DNA of 43,549 bases, from contig CAJOIZ010000019.1 in NCBI GenBank assembly GCA_905234835.1, positions 1 through 43,549 of the forward strand, written 5' to 3'. Positions 25,282 to 32,700 of the stretch are shown here, piece after piece. Source of the DNA: Paludibacteraceae bacterium. GTDB lineage: Bacteria; Bacteroidota; Bacteroidia; Bacteroidales; Paludibacteraceae. A program made the translations under genes and the position numbers. The notes under the pieces are model-generated. The model did no database searches. It saw only the letters and a program-made list of their open reading frames with translations, and was not told the DNA's origin. How positions within the stretch are numbered: position 1 is the stretch's first letter; each line of letters starts with the position of its first letter.

Positions 25282-26520
25282 TTACCATCGGGTGGGTTTG
25301 CGGGTGGGGAATATCAGTATCCACAGGTTGCACAGGGGCAGCAGGATGTCCCATAGTACAAGGTCTGTCAGTGAGATGCCGGCGTGCAGTCCTTTAGGAG
25401 AAAAGCCCAGTCGGCGGGCGGAGATGTTCATGACGATGCTCCGCATCAGCAGGCGCAGCAGAAGTAGCATCCCTGCCGTGCCAAGCACTATCGTGCCGTA
25501 TTGCAGGTCGGTATGTAAGAATGTTGCGCCGCGCACAATCAGTATGACCGCCAATGCGTACCACAATGCACGTGACATAGGTTCGGCTCCGAGGCGCATA
25601 CGGCTCCACAACGTGTAGTGCGGCGACACGCTCAAGTGGCGCCGTCTCTGGTGCCACCATTCTTGGAATGTCTCTTTGGCAGGCGACCAGGTAAGGCTGT
25701 TCGGGCTGGTCACGGTGGCGGTTGTCTTGCCTGTGGCGTAGTGGTTCACTATCAGGTCGTCGTCACCGGCCTGTTCGCCTAAATACGGAGAGAACCCGTT
25801 GTGCGACAGGAACCATTCTTTCTTGTAGGCGAGGTTGCGCCCTACGCCCATATACGGGTGGTGGCAGCGCGCGGCGCTCAAGTAGTGCAGGCCGTTGAAC
25901 AGTGTGTCGTAGCGGATTATCCGGTTGAGCAGGCCTTTGCCTTTGAAGTATGCGCCGAAGCCCAACACCACATCTGTCTCGGGCGACTGGTCAAACCCGT
26001 TCATCATCTCCCATATCCAGTATTTCGATGCGGGTCTGCAGTCGGCGTCGGTGAACAGTAGGTAGTCGAACCGTGCCGCTTTGATGCCGAGTGTTAGGGC
26101 AAGTTTCTTGCTGCTGATGATGCGGGCTTGTTGTGGCACGAATGTCCGCCGCAGGCGCGGGTAATGCAACATGAATTCGTCAAGAACAGCCCGTGTATTG
26201 TCTTCCGAACCGTCATCCACCACGATGATTTCGTACATCGGGTAGTCCTGTTCTAATAGTGTGTGGAGGTAATCTTGCAGGTTGGGTGCCTCGTTCCGTG
26301 CGGCCACTATCACTGACACGCCGCGCACGTCGTCGCTGAATAGGTCTAATTGGTCGCCTGCATGTTTGGGGCGTTGCTCTTCGGTTGACGGCGCTGCCTG
26401 CTTGGTCTTAGGCAGGCGGATATAGCGCAGATAGAAGTACAACTGGAACAGCAGCACAGCTGCCATTGCTCCTGCCGCGTACAAGTCCCATAGTGCTATG
26501 TGCCAGCCGCCGATATCCAT
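25282..26520 (-). CDS. Membrane GT2 glycosyltransferase
   Basis: A 412-residue family 2 glycosyltransferase. An N-terminal membrane helix (WHIALWDLYAAGAMAAVLLFQ) is followed by a full GT-A domain: VSVIVAARNEAPNL, EIIVVDDGSEDNT, SSKKLALTLGIKAA, LFTDADCRPAS with the DxD metal site, GEQAGDDDLIVN for the acceptor side, and the QRRRH motif in WWHQRRRHLSVS. Two or three membrane helices follow (ALWYALAVILIVRGATFL, TIVLGTAGMLLLLRLLM). The order of elements matches bacterial enzymes that add sugars to lipid carriers or cell-surface glycans. It follows lpxA after five bases, which hints at a role in lipopolysaccharide or envelope glycan, but the acceptor is not known. The enzyme at 7219-8010 resembles its second half. 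Confidence 0.9.
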   Translation of the reverse strand: MDIGGWHIALWDLYAAGAMAAVLLFQLYFYLRYIRLPKTKQAAPSTEEQRPKHAGDQLDLFSDDVRGVSVIVAARNEAPNLQDYLHTLLEQDYPMYEIIVVDDGSEDNTRAVLDEFMLHYPRLRRTFVPQQARIISSKKLALTLGIKAARFDYLLFTDADCRPASKYWIWEMMNGFDQSPETDVVLGFGAYFKGKGLLNRIIRYDTLFNGLHYLSAARCHHPYMGVGRNLAYKKEWFLSHNGFSPYLGEQAGDDDLIVNHYATGKTTATVTSPNSLTWSPAKETFQEWWHQRRRHLSVSPHYTLWSRMRLGAEPMSRALWYALAVILIVRGATFLHTDLQYGTIVLGTAGMLLLLRLLMRSIVMNISARRLGFSPKGLHAGISLTDLVLWDILLPLCNLWILIFPTRKPTRW

Positions 26521-26525
26521 ACTCC

Positions 26526-27299
26526 TTATGCCCCTTTGATGATGCCCCGTTCGGACGATTGGATGAACTGCAGGATGGTCTCCCGTTCTGCCGATTCGGG
26601 AATCTCGTCCATCACTTTCTGCAGCGCTTGTGTCGTGTTCATCTTCGATAGGAACACTATCCTGTATATCTGTTGGATACGTTCTATCTGTTCTTTGCTG
26701 AAGCCCCGGCGGCTCAGTCCGACGTTGTTGATGCCGCAGAACTGGATGGGCTGTCGGGCGGCCAATACGTAGGGCGGGACATCTTTGTTAATCAGGCTGC
26801 CGCCCTGTATCATCACGTGGGTGCCGATGTGCGAGAACTGGTGTACCAGTGTGCCGCCGCCTATCACGGCATAGTCGTCCACTACCACTTCCCCGGCTAA
26901 TTGTGTGGCGTTTGACATGATGACATGGTCGCCCACCACCACATCGTGTGCCACGTGGCAGTAAGCCATTATCAGGCAGTGGTTACCTACTACGGTCTTC
27001 CCCTTTGATGCGGTACCGCGATGAACGGTCGAGCATTCGCGAAGAACGGTGTAGTCGCCTATATACGTGTAGGTTAGTTCGCCTTGGAACTTCAGGTCTT
27101 GAGGGATGGCGCCTACGATGGCGGTCGGGAAGACGTGGCAGTGCTTGCCGATGCGTGTATGTGCGCAAACGGTCGCGTTCGCGTCAATGACCGTACCTTC
27201 CCCTATCTCTACGTCCTCGTCGATAAAGACGAATGGACCTATCTCCACATCCGCGCCTATCTTGGTGTTTGGATGAATTGATGCTAACGGTGAAATCAT
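26526..27299 (-). CDS. lpxA: UDP-N-acetylglucosamine O-acyltransferase
   Basis: Adds a hydroxyacyl chain from acyl-carrier protein to position 3 of UDP-GlcNAc, the first step of lipid A synthesis, in the cytoplasm. The 257-residue protein is a left-handed beta-helix made of hexapeptide repeats (IGADVE, IGEGTV, VGNHCL and so on). AYCHVAHD contains His118, matching catalytic His125 of the E. coli enzyme; LVHQFSHIGTHVMIQGG and VPPYVLAARQP are also conserved. The tail has the LSRRGFSKEQI helical region. I use the ATG at 27299 (MISPLASIHP), the usual LpxA start; a GTG two codons earlier is possible. A promoter-like TAACTTTG (27335-27328) lies close upstream, so lpxA and the genes after it may also be transcribed separately from lpxC. 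Confidence 0.96.
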   Translation of the reverse strand: MISPLASIHPNTKIGADVEIGPFVFIDEDVEIGEGTVIDANATVCAHTRIGKHCHVFPTAIVGAIPQDLKFQGELTYTYIGDYTVLRECSTVHRGTASKGKTVVGNHCLIMAYCHVAHDVVVGDHVIMSNATQLAGEVVVDDYAVIGGGTLVHQFSHIGTHVMIQGGSLINKDVPPYVLAARQPIQFCGINNVGLSRRGFSKEQIERIQQIYRIVFLSKMNTTQALQKVMDEIPESAERETILQFIQSSERGIIKGA

Positions 27300-27327
27300 A
27301 TACACACTGTTTTTTGTAAAAAGCGCG

Positions 27328-27335
27328 CAAAGTTA
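27328..27335 (-). promoter_or_regulatory. Possible internal promoter before lpxA
   Basis: TAACTTTG followed by CGCGC on the minus strand fits the TAnnTTTG -7 element and would give a leader of about 22 bases. A -33 TTTG at the right distance is absent; a weaker TTTT lies 15 bp upstream. Confidence 0.4.
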
Positions 27336-27360
27336 AGGTTTATTTCTGATAAAACGATAC

Positions 27361-28263
27361 TTATGCTGTTTTTTTGTCAAGAAGTTGTCGGCAGCACCAT
27401 GTATTGAACGCGTGGCCGGGGCGTGTTACGGTCAGTCTCCCGCGTATAGGCATACCCAATAGTGCCATATCTCCTATCACGTCCAACAGCTTGTGTCGTG
27501 CCGGTTCGTTCTCATATTTCAGTTCGCTCAGGTAGCCTAATTGCGATGCGTCTATAGGCGGTTGTCCCAACTTGCGCGCAAGGCGGTTCATTGTCCACTG
27601 CCACATCCGTTTGTCGTATATGACCAATGCGTTCTGCAGGTCGCCGCCCTTGATGAGTCCCAACTGCAGCAGTGGCTTGATTTCCCGCAGGAAGCAGAAT
27701 GTCCGTGCGTCGGCTATCTCTTTGTCGAAGTCGTTCAGGTCGTGCAACTCGGCTTCCTGCCTGCCTAATACGGGCGACGCATAGTCCACTGTCACATGCA
27801 CCTCGTACCGCTCGCACGGCTCAATGACCATTGTGCTTCCCTTGCCGTTGTCCAAGCGTATCGGCTCGCTCACTATGTATTCTTCTTGGCTCTCCTCTTG
27901 CTCTGTCACGCCTGCACGGCGGATGGCGTCTGTCCACAGCCTTGCGCTACCGTCCAAGATGGGCACTTCCGGACCGTCCGTTTCTACCGTGCAGTTGGTC
28001 ACGCCTGCCGCATAGAGTGCTGCCATCAGGTGCTCCACGGTACTCACTTTCCATCCATCCTGTTCCAGTACGGTTCCCCGTGCTGTGCCGCCCACGTGAC
28101 ATGCTAAGGCGCGCACGCTCGGCTGCCCTGCTAAGTCTGTACGGCGGAACACGATGCCCATGTTCGCTGGCGCAGGGCACACGGTCGCGCACAGTTCGGC
28201 ACCTGTATGCAGACCTTTGCCGCGAAGGCTGAATGGCTCGCTCAGTGTGGCTTGGTGCATCAT
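27361..28263 (-). CDS. lpxC: UDP-3-O-acyl-N-acetylglucosamine deacetylase, without FabZ fusion
   Basis: Catalyses the committed step of lipid A synthesis, removal of the N-acetyl group, as a zinc enzyme in the cytoplasm. With the ATG at 28263, overlapping the lpxD stop (ATGA), the protein has exactly 300 residues. Seen motifs: GKGLHTGAE (16-23), [10 protein letters not shown] with Glu77 and zinc ligand His78, [30 protein letters not shown] with zinc ligands His257 and Asp261, and RPGHAFN with His284. In many Bacteroidetes LpxC is fused to a FabZ dehydratase of about 150 residues. Here the chain ends 16 residues after His284, and only 61 bases separate it from the lpxA start, so the FabZ part is absent. 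An open frame extending upstream into lpxD is not the gene start. Confidence 0.96.
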   Translation of the reverse strand: MMHQATLSEPFSLRGKGLHTGAELCATVCPAPANMGIVFRRTDLAGQPSVRALACHVGGTARGTVLEQDGWKVSTVEHLMAALYAAGVTNCTVETDGPEVPILDGSARLWTDAIRRAGVTEQEESQEEYIVSEPIRLDNGKGSTMVIEPCERYEVHVTVDYASPVLGRQEAELHDLNDFDKEIADARTFCFLREIKPLLQLGLIKGGDLQNALVIYDKRMWQWTMNRLARKLGQPPIDASQLGYLSELKYENEPARHKLLDVIGDMALLGMPIRGRLTVTRPGHAFNTWCCRQLLDKKTA

Positions 28264-29264
28264 GGCAACTGTTTGTATATGTCTGGCAGGCGGCGGTAAA
28301 CGGCTTGTGCACGGCGCCAGCGGTTGGCTTCGATGGCGGGCATACCCATGTACTGCCCTGCCTTGCGGATGGTACCTGCCACGCCCGACTTGGCGCCGAA
28401 CATGCATCCGTCGGCTATCTCTATATGTCCTGTCACGCCCACTTGGCCTGTCAGCGTGCAGTGGCTGCCTATCTTGGTCGAACCCGCTATGCCTACTTGT
28501 GCGCACAGAATGGTGGACTCGCCTATCTGCACGTTGTGTGCTATCTGGCACAGGTTGTCTATTTTTGTGTTCCTGCGGATGCGGGTCTCGCCCATCATGG
28601 CGCGGTCAACGGTCGTGTTCGCACCTATCTCCACGTCGTCCTCTATGATGACCGTGCCTATCTGCGGCACTTTGTGATAGACGCCCTTTTCGTCGGGCTC
28701 GAAGCCGAAGCCGTCCGAGCCGATGACTGCACCGCTGTGAACGATGCAGTTGTTGCCGATGCAGCAGTTGTGATAGACCTTCACCCCTGCATACAGCACG
28801 CTGTGGTCGCCGATGATTGAGCGGTCGCCGATGAACGTCTGCGGATAGATTTGTACCCCTTGACCGAGGTGTACGCCTTGACCGATGTATGCGCCGGCGC
28901 CGATGTAGGCGTCCTCAGGCACTTCCACGTCCTCGCTTATGTATGCGCCCTCTTCGATGCCCCGACGGGGTGGGTTCAGCACGCGTGCCACTTCGCCTAA
29001 TAGCATGGCCATTGCGGCGCGGGCGTTATCCACGCGGATGATGGTTGCCGGTGTCTTGCCATCATAAACGATATGGCGGGACATCAGAACGGCGGACGCA
29101 CGGGTCGTCGCAAGGTAGTGGAGGTACTTAGGGTCGCCTAAAAAGCACAGGTCGCCTTCTTTGGCGTCCTCTATGCCGGCCACGTTGCGAACTGGGCGGT
29201 CGCCGTCACCTTCGACGGTTCCGCTTAGGAACTCGCTGATTTGCTTTGCTGTGAATTGTATCAT
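28260..29264 (-). CDS. lpxD: UDP-3-O-acylglucosamine N-acyltransferase
   Basis: Adds the second hydroxyacyl chain, to the amino group of the sugar, in lipid A synthesis. The 334-residue length is normal. The N-terminal uridine-binding domain ([20 protein letters not shown] through [17 protein letters not shown]) is followed by a hexapeptide-repeat beta-helix. [13 protein letters not shown] contains the catalytic His of the family, and [19 protein letters not shown] is the characteristic substrate loop. The C-terminal helix ([18 protein letters not shown]) forms the trimer contact. It is the first gene of the nine-gene minus-strand run and is translationally coupled to lpxC. The promoter at 29362-29393 would give a leader of about 90 bases that contains three direct repeats (29290-29356). 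Confidence 0.96.
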   Translation of the reverse strand: MIQFTAKQISEFLSGTVEGDGDRPVRNVAGIEDAKEGDLCFLGDPKYLHYLATTRASAVLMSRHIVYDGKTPATIIRVDNARAAMAMLLGEVARVLNPPRRGIEEGAYISEDVEVPEDAYIGAGAYIGQGVHLGQGVQIYPQTFIGDRSIIGDHSVLYAGVKVYHNCCIGNNCIVHSGAVIGSDGFGFEPDEKGVYHKVPQIGTVIIEDDVEIGANTTVDRAMMGETRIRRNTKIDNLCQIAHNVQIGESTILCAQVGIAGSTKIGSHCTLTGQVGVTGHIEIADGCMFGAKSGVAGTIRKAGQYMGMPAIEANRWRRAQAVYRRLPDIYKQLP

Positions 29265-29289
29265 TATAGGGTTTTATTGTTTATCCGTT

Positions 29290-29356
29290 ACGGGGGTGAT
29301 ACGCATGAAACACGGGGGTATTACTCACGAAATGACGGGGGTGTTACTTATGAAAA
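29290..29356. repeat. 22-bp direct repeats in the lpxD leader
   Basis: Three units of 22, 23 and 22 bp, each starting ACGGGGGT (29290, 29312, 29335) and most ending ATGAAA or ACGAAA. On the transcribed minus strand each gives an ACCCCCGT block. They fill most of the space between the probable transcription start and the lpxD ATG. Confidence 0.7.
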
Positions 29357-29361
29357 ACCCG

Positions 29362-29393
29362 CGAAAGTACGGCTTATTTCTGAACCCTGCAAA
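29362..29393 (-). promoter_or_regulatory. Probable promoter of the lpxD-led operon
   Basis: On the minus strand TTTG (29393-29390), a 20-bp spacer and TACTTTCG (29369-29362), one base from the consensus TAnnTTTG. It lies just upstream of the 22-bp repeats and about 100 bases before the lpxD ATG. Confidence 0.55.
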
Positions 29394-29396
29394 TAT

Positions 29397-29538
29397 TTCT
29401 CAATTATCAATCCTCAACTATCAACTATCAATTATAAATTATCAACTATCAACTATCAACTATCAACTATCCAACTTCTCTCAACTCTCAACTTTCAACT
29501 CTCAACTTCTTTCAACTATCAACTCTCAACTATCAACT
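29397..29538 (+). repeat. TCAACTN heptamer array
   Basis: About 140 bases almost wholly made of TCAACTA, TCAATTA, TCAACTC and TCAACTT words. Because 7 is not a multiple of 3, the + strand reads a seven-residue pattern (STINYQL) in every frame without stops, while the minus strand has TAG and TGA in every frame. Open frames seen across it are a by-product and not genes. Confidence 0.8.
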
Positions 29539-29546
29539 AACCCAGA

Positions 29547-29601
29547 GCGGGTGATTAGCGGGTGATTACCGGGTGATTAGCGGGTGATTAGCGGGTGATT
29601 A
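29547..29601. repeat. 11-bp tandem repeat, five units
   Basis: Five adjoining copies of GCGGGTGATTA (third copy CCGGGTGATTA), at 29547-29557, 29558-29568, 29569-29579, 29580-29590 and 29591-29601. No gene is visible from 29265 to 29840; this segment holds only repeats and a promoter-like TAACTTTG at 29713-29720. Confidence 0.9.
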
Positions 29602-29712
29602 GCGAAACGATACAGAAACCTCACCGTACTTTTCCCGCACAAAACCAACAAATTTGCAGCGTCCTTTGAGGGTACGCACTTGTCCCGAGTGCGGCTCAAA
29701 CAAAGAGAAAAA

Positions 29713-29720
29713 TAACTTTG
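29713..29720 (+). promoter_or_regulatory. Promoter-like -7 element before the surface-protein remnant
   Basis: TAACTTTG fits TAnnTTTG. It could be the original promoter of the broken gene that follows. A weak TTTG-like -33 box is not clearly placed. Confidence 0.4.
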
Positions 29721-29840
29721 TTATATAGAAACTATCAACTCTCAATTATCAATTCTCAATTATCCATACGGCTTCAGCCGATCGCTCGGAGCAAAGCGGA
29801 GATAAGAATTATCAATTATCAACTATCAATTATCAACTAT

Positions 29841-30542
29841 CCCGAGCATGGTACCATTAGCGTTAAGGAAACGGGAATTGACCTTTCTGCTGTAGAGGAC
29901 GGTACGAAACTGTATTTTGTGGCTACGCCTGAAGAGGGTTACGAGTTGGACGCATGGAGCGGATGCGCTGCCGACGGCTCATTGACCGTTTACGAAGCGG
30001 TTACTGTCACTTGCACATTCAAAATCAAGACCTTCTTTGTCACCTTTGTTGATTGGGACGATGCCGTACTCAAAACCGCACAGAAAGTAACGTGGGGCGA
30101 AGCGGCTGTACCACCTGCTGACCCCACACGCGAAGGGTATGTATTCACAGGTTGGAACACCGATTTCTCTTCCGTCAAAAGCGACCTCACCGTTAAGGCG
30201 CAGTACGAAGAGGAGGGCAAAACGGTTTATTACAAAGTTACTTACTATGACTGGGACCTCACATTGCTTGGCTCGGAGAAAGTAGCGGAAGGAGAGGACG
30301 CGAAAGGTCTCCCCACCAATCCCACACGCGAAGGATATGACTTCGTTGGCTGGAGCAAACCCTTGACCAACATCACCTCCGACCTTTCCGTTGCCGCCCG
30401 GTATGAAAAGAACTCCGCTACCGCCATTGACGAGACGGATATTCGCACTACGGACGACACCCGCAAGTTCATTGAGAACGGCGTACTCTACATCAACCGC
30501 AACGGCATCCTCTATGATGCCCACGGCACCCGCCTTGACTAA
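29841..30542 (+). pseudogene. C-terminal remnant of an InlB-repeat surface protein
   Basis: About 230 residues of clear surface-protein sequence with no start of its own. It opens inside a divergent InlB module (PEHGTISV, then ATPEEGYELDAWSG). Two Listeria-Bacteroides repeats follow (PTREGYVFTGWNTD; PTREGYDFVGWSKP), then a linker and the tag ENGVLYINRNGILYDAHGTRLD, as in the proteins ending at 1904 and 18180. The frame stays open upstream only because it runs through heptamer repeats (29728-29840), interrupted by a short non-repeat piece, to a TTG inside the promoter-like element. There is no signal peptide, so no export is possible. The likely history is loss of the 5' part by deletion or replacement with repeat DNA. 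It ends in a good terminator. Confidence 0.8.
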
Positions 30543-30574
30543 AAGACAAGAACCCGTCACCTCTGACAATAAGG

Positions 30575-30617
30575 AAGCACTTACCGGTAACTGTAACAGT
30601 TGTCGGTAAGTGCTTTT
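30575..30617 (+). terminator. Terminator after the surface-protein remnant
   Basis: AAGCACTTACCG (30575-30586) pairs with CGGTAAGTGCTT (30604-30615). An inner AACTGT/ACAGTT hairpin continues the stem through two wobble pairs. TTTTATT follows. The intact terminator supports a formerly working gene upstream. Confidence 0.85.
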
Positions 30618-30685
30618 ATTCCTCTTTTAATTTGCACATATCAGAAATAAGCAGCACCTTTGCCGCCGAAAAACGAATCATAATG

Positions 30686-30719
30686 CGCCACGAAACACTA
30701 AAAACACCCTTTCGTGGCG
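30686..30719 (+). other. 10-bp inverted repeat
   Basis: CGCCACGAAA (30686-30695) and TTTCGTGGCG (30710-30719) form a perfect stem with a 14-base loop. No U-tract follows. It lies in the leader of the relic at 30735. Confidence 0.5.
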
Positions 30720-30734
30720 GAATATAAAACAATT

Positions 30735-30776
30735 ATGAGCGCAATTATCGGAAGAGACAAAGAGGTTGACGAGTAA
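30735..30776 (+). pseudogene. Possible N-terminal relic of an ATPase gene
   Basis: A 13-codon frame, MSAIIGRDKEVDE then stop. It closely resembles the first residues of the DUF234-type AAA ATPases common in Bacteroidales, which begin with I-I-G-R-x-x-E and then continue toward a Walker A motif. Nothing of the rest of such a protein follows. A promoter-like CACCTTTG lies upstream at 30654-30661. The resemblance rests on few residues and could be chance. Confidence 0.3.
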
Positions 30777-30815
30777 AATATCTACATGATATTTTTTTAA
30801 TTCAACAAATCTTCG

Positions 30816-30823
30816 TATCTTTG
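30816..30823 (+). promoter_or_regulatory. -7 element of the retropepsin operon
   Basis: TATCTTTG followed by CGCG, 30 bases before the ATG at 30854. The upstream T-rich stretch (about 30791-30798) may serve as the -33 region. Confidence 0.6.
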
Positions 30824-30853
30824 CGCGAATTATTAATTAAATAATATTCAACT

Positions 30854-31027
30854 ATGAATACTGAAATATGTCGTTCGACCGAAGGAAGAAATGAACTCCC
30901 GATTTTTACTACTATCGTGGAGGCCGAACCTTGGCAGAAAGATCACGTGGCACGTATTACTTCTTTACGAGTAGCGCGCAAAGCGTCCTCTAAACCGCGA
31001 ATTATTGAATCGAGAGTACTGGCATAA
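30854..31027 (+). CDS. 57-residue protein coupled to a retropepsin-like protease
   Basis: A small basic protein starting MNTEICRSTEGRNELPIF and ending RIIESRVLA. I do not recognise a domain. The middle (VEAEPWQKDHVARITSLR) could form one amphipathic helix, and the C-terminal half is rich in Arg and Lys (RVARKASSKPR). Its stop codon shares one base with the ATG of the following protease gene (TAATG), so the two are translated together. A promoter lies 30 bases upstream, so this is the first gene of the pair. A substrate, inhibitor or targeting partner of the protease is possible, and a toxin-antitoxin type of arrangement cannot be ruled out, but none of these is shown by the sequence. Tight coupling and clean composition argue that it is a real gene. 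Confidence 0.65.
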   Translation: MNTEICRSTEGRNELPIFTTIVEAEPWQKDHVARITSLRVARKASSKPRIIESRVLA

Positions 31028-31470
31028 TGGGAGTGTTAACAAAGAATTATGGTCAGCGCCAAGATGTTATCATAACGGATTGTTTCGTTATGATGCCTGA
31101 AGGTGTGACCAATGAGAAAGGCGAACGCCTTTATTGTAGAATTGAAAATGCCGCGTGGGATACAGGTGCAACTAACACTATCATTTCACCGGAAATAGTT
31201 AAAGTACTCGGTTTGAAACCAAGTGGGAAATGCCAAATCTCGTCATACGGAACTGATGTGCAGGTTAACACATATATGGTCGACTTGGGATTTCAAAACG
31301 GCTACAAGATTACCAATCTGCAAGTAATGAGTGGTGAGGAACACGACAATTTCGACTACGATGTGTTAATCGGTATGGACGTGATAACTAAAGGCGACTT
31401 TTGCGTCACGACTATCAAAGATGAGACCTCGTTCTTCTTCAGAATGCCTGCCGAAGGTATCAAACTATAA
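31027..31470 (+). CDS. Retropepsin-like aspartic protease
   Basis: A 147-residue cytoplasmic protein with one retropepsin-type half. The catalytic motif AAWDTGATNTIIS has Asp45-Thr46-Gly47-Ala48, and EIVKVLGLKPSG follows as in retropepsin-like proteins. The second conserved element near the end, DVLIGMDVITKGDFCVT, matches the hydrophobic-hydrophobic-Gly sequence that supports the active site. Proteins of this kind act as dimers, each giving one Asp. No signal peptide or membrane helix is present. It is co-translated with the 57-residue protein upstream. In eukaryotes and phages such folds process polyproteins or ubiquitin-linked proteins; bacterial single-domain members are mostly uncharacterised. 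Function here is unknown; catalytic residues are intact. Confidence 0.82.
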   Translation: MGVLTKNYGQRQDVIITDCFVMMPEGVTNEKGERLYCRIENAAWDTGATNTIISPEIVKVLGLKPSGKCQISSYGTDVQVNTYMVDLGFQNGYKITNLQVMSGEEHDNFDYDVLIGMDVITKGDFCVTTIKDETSFFFRMPAEGIKL

Positions 31471-31610
31471 CTCGGCATCGCCGTATAAAAAACTCTACCG
31501 TCACTGACTGACGTAAAACAGCGGCATTCCGTCACAGCGCGGGAGGTATAGTTAACAACCGGATTAACCATTTAGAAGTTGCGCCCGGCACGAATTAAGG
31601 GTATTCGCGT

Positions 31611-32189
31611 ATGAAAAAGATTTTGTCTATTGCTTTGATGGCTTTGCTCGTTTTTCCTGCAATGGCTGGTAAAACACCGAAAAACTGGGATTTCCAACTG
31701 AATGACGAGGGAGAATGTGTCGTAGAGAAGGCATTTACCACATCCAAAGATGCAGTTACGGCCATTAAAGCTGTGAAAGCCGTTATCAACAAACAACCCT
31801 TCGAAAACCGCAAACTCGAAACACAAGAAGAGAACAGTTTGGTCTATTCACTCAAGAAAAACACCAAGACACGCTACAACCCGTTTGCCGGTAATTTTAA
31901 TGAAGCTATGGAGTTCAGGATGACCGTGACTTACGCTGACGGACAAGTGTTGATTACGCTGACCGAGCTTTCTATCGAAAACAGATATCAAGGATATGGA
32001 CAAAAAGTTCAGAACGAAACATTCTCAGGAAGAATAAGTGACTACGAAGAGGCAGTTCAACGAATTGCTACTGCAAAAGGCAAAGAAAAAAAGGAAGCTG
32101 AAAACACGATAGAGCAAGTCAACGACTCTCTCAACACATGTCAGGAGGAACTCGATAATATCTTCACAGCCATCGAAGAATCCCTCTAA
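31611..32189 (+). CDS. Exported DUF4468-like protein
   Basis: A 192-residue secreted or periplasmic protein. The signal peptide MKKILSIALMALLVFPAMA is clear. The body (GECVVEKAFTTSKDAVTAI, then YSLKKNTKTRYNPFAGNFNEAMEFRMTV-like strands, then YADGQVLITLTELSIENRY) follows the pattern of the DUF4468 family, small Bacteroidetes envelope proteins with a TBP-like fold. The C-terminal third is charged and helical (AKGKEKKEAENTIEQVNDSL). Its function is not known. It stands 140 bases after the retropepsin gene without an evident promoter of its own, so it might share that transcript. It is followed 25 bases later by a strong terminator. Confidence 0.75.
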   Translation: MKKILSIALMALLVFPAMAGKTPKNWDFQLNDEGECVVEKAFTTSKDAVTAIKAVKAVINKQPFENRKLETQEENSLVYSLKKNTKTRYNPFAGNFNEAMEFRMTVTYADGQVLITLTELSIENRYQGYGQKVQNETFSGRISDYEEAVQRIATAKGKEKKEAENTIEQVNDSLNTCQEELDNIFTAIEESL

Positions 32190-32214
32190 CCCTTCCTCAT
32201 ATACTCCCTTTTCT

Positions 32215-32242
32215 GCGGTCGCATTTTTGCGGCCGCTTTTTT
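32215..32242 (+). terminator. Rho-independent terminator
   Basis: GCGGTCGC pairs with GCGGCCGC (32215-32222 with 32229-32236, one G-T) around ATTTTT and is followed by six T. Confidence 0.9.
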
Positions 32243-32372
32243 ATTCCGTATGTCCATCCCCCGGATGTTATCCGGCATCCTCTTTGTTAAGTGCGCGAGT
32301 CGTCAGCCTCGCGTTCTTTTTTCTTTGTCTTTTGCCGTTTGTCAATCGGCATTCACTTTGTTCGTCCTTTGC

Positions 32373-32440
32373 GTCTGAATTGAATTCAGACCGGCTCCCT
32401 AGAACTGCTTGTAAAGGATAACTTTTGTCCTATGCTTTCA
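32373..32440 (+). repeat. Composite palindromic element, half copy 4
   Basis: GTCTGAATT/AATTCAGAC (32373-32381 with 32383-32391) is followed by CGGCTCCCTAGAACTGC, a decayed form of the CGGCTC/GAGCCG stem, and a GTAAAGGATAACTTTTGTCC spacer variant. The second half is missing. The 11-base word AGGAAGTAGTTCT occurs twice just after it (32440-32470). Confidence 0.6.
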
Positions 32441-32474
32441 GGAAGTAGTTCTATTTAGGAAGTAGTTCTTGTCT

Positions 32475-32579
32475 TTATGCTTTTAGTGTGCTGATGGGTA
32501 CGACGTACACCCCGTCCGGACGGCGGTAGGCATACGGACTGACCGCTACTAATACCATCATGAAAGCCGGACTCTTCAT
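32475..32579 (-). CDS. 34-residue small protein, possibly conserved
   Basis: The frame MKSPAFMMVLVAVSPYAYRR continues with Pro-Asp-Gly-Val-Tyr-Val-Val-Pro-Ile and ends STLKA. It looks like ordered protein: a hydrophobic strand, then an aromatic/basic turn and a second strand. In my memory closely similar short sequences occur in other Bacteroidales, but I cannot search. It lies alone in a 740-base gene-free stretch on the minus strand, without a clear promoter or Shine-Dalgarno site. It may be a real microprotein or the relic of a larger gene. Confidence 0.35.
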   Translation of the reverse strand: MKSPAFMMVLVAVSPYAYRRPDGVYVVPISTLKA

Positions 32580-32700
32580 TTTGGTTGTGAATACTTTATC
32601 CAAACTATTCGGGAGTTTGTGGCATTTCCATTCGGGAGTTTGCTGCTCTTTCCTTCCCCCTCCCTTAGTCACTTATTGAGGTTGTTCTTTCTTTTATTGC

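Noticed and set aside
28264..28551. N-terminal extension of LpxC
   Set aside because: The frame is open but the extension lies inside lpxD, is Arg/Ser/His-rich and unlike any LpxC; the ATG at 28263 overlapping the lpxD stop fits the family exactly.
29161..29565. Two overlapping + strand open frames (134 and 99 codons)
   Set aside because: Their sequence is mostly STINYQL-type peptide from the heptamer array, which is open in every frame. Not genes.
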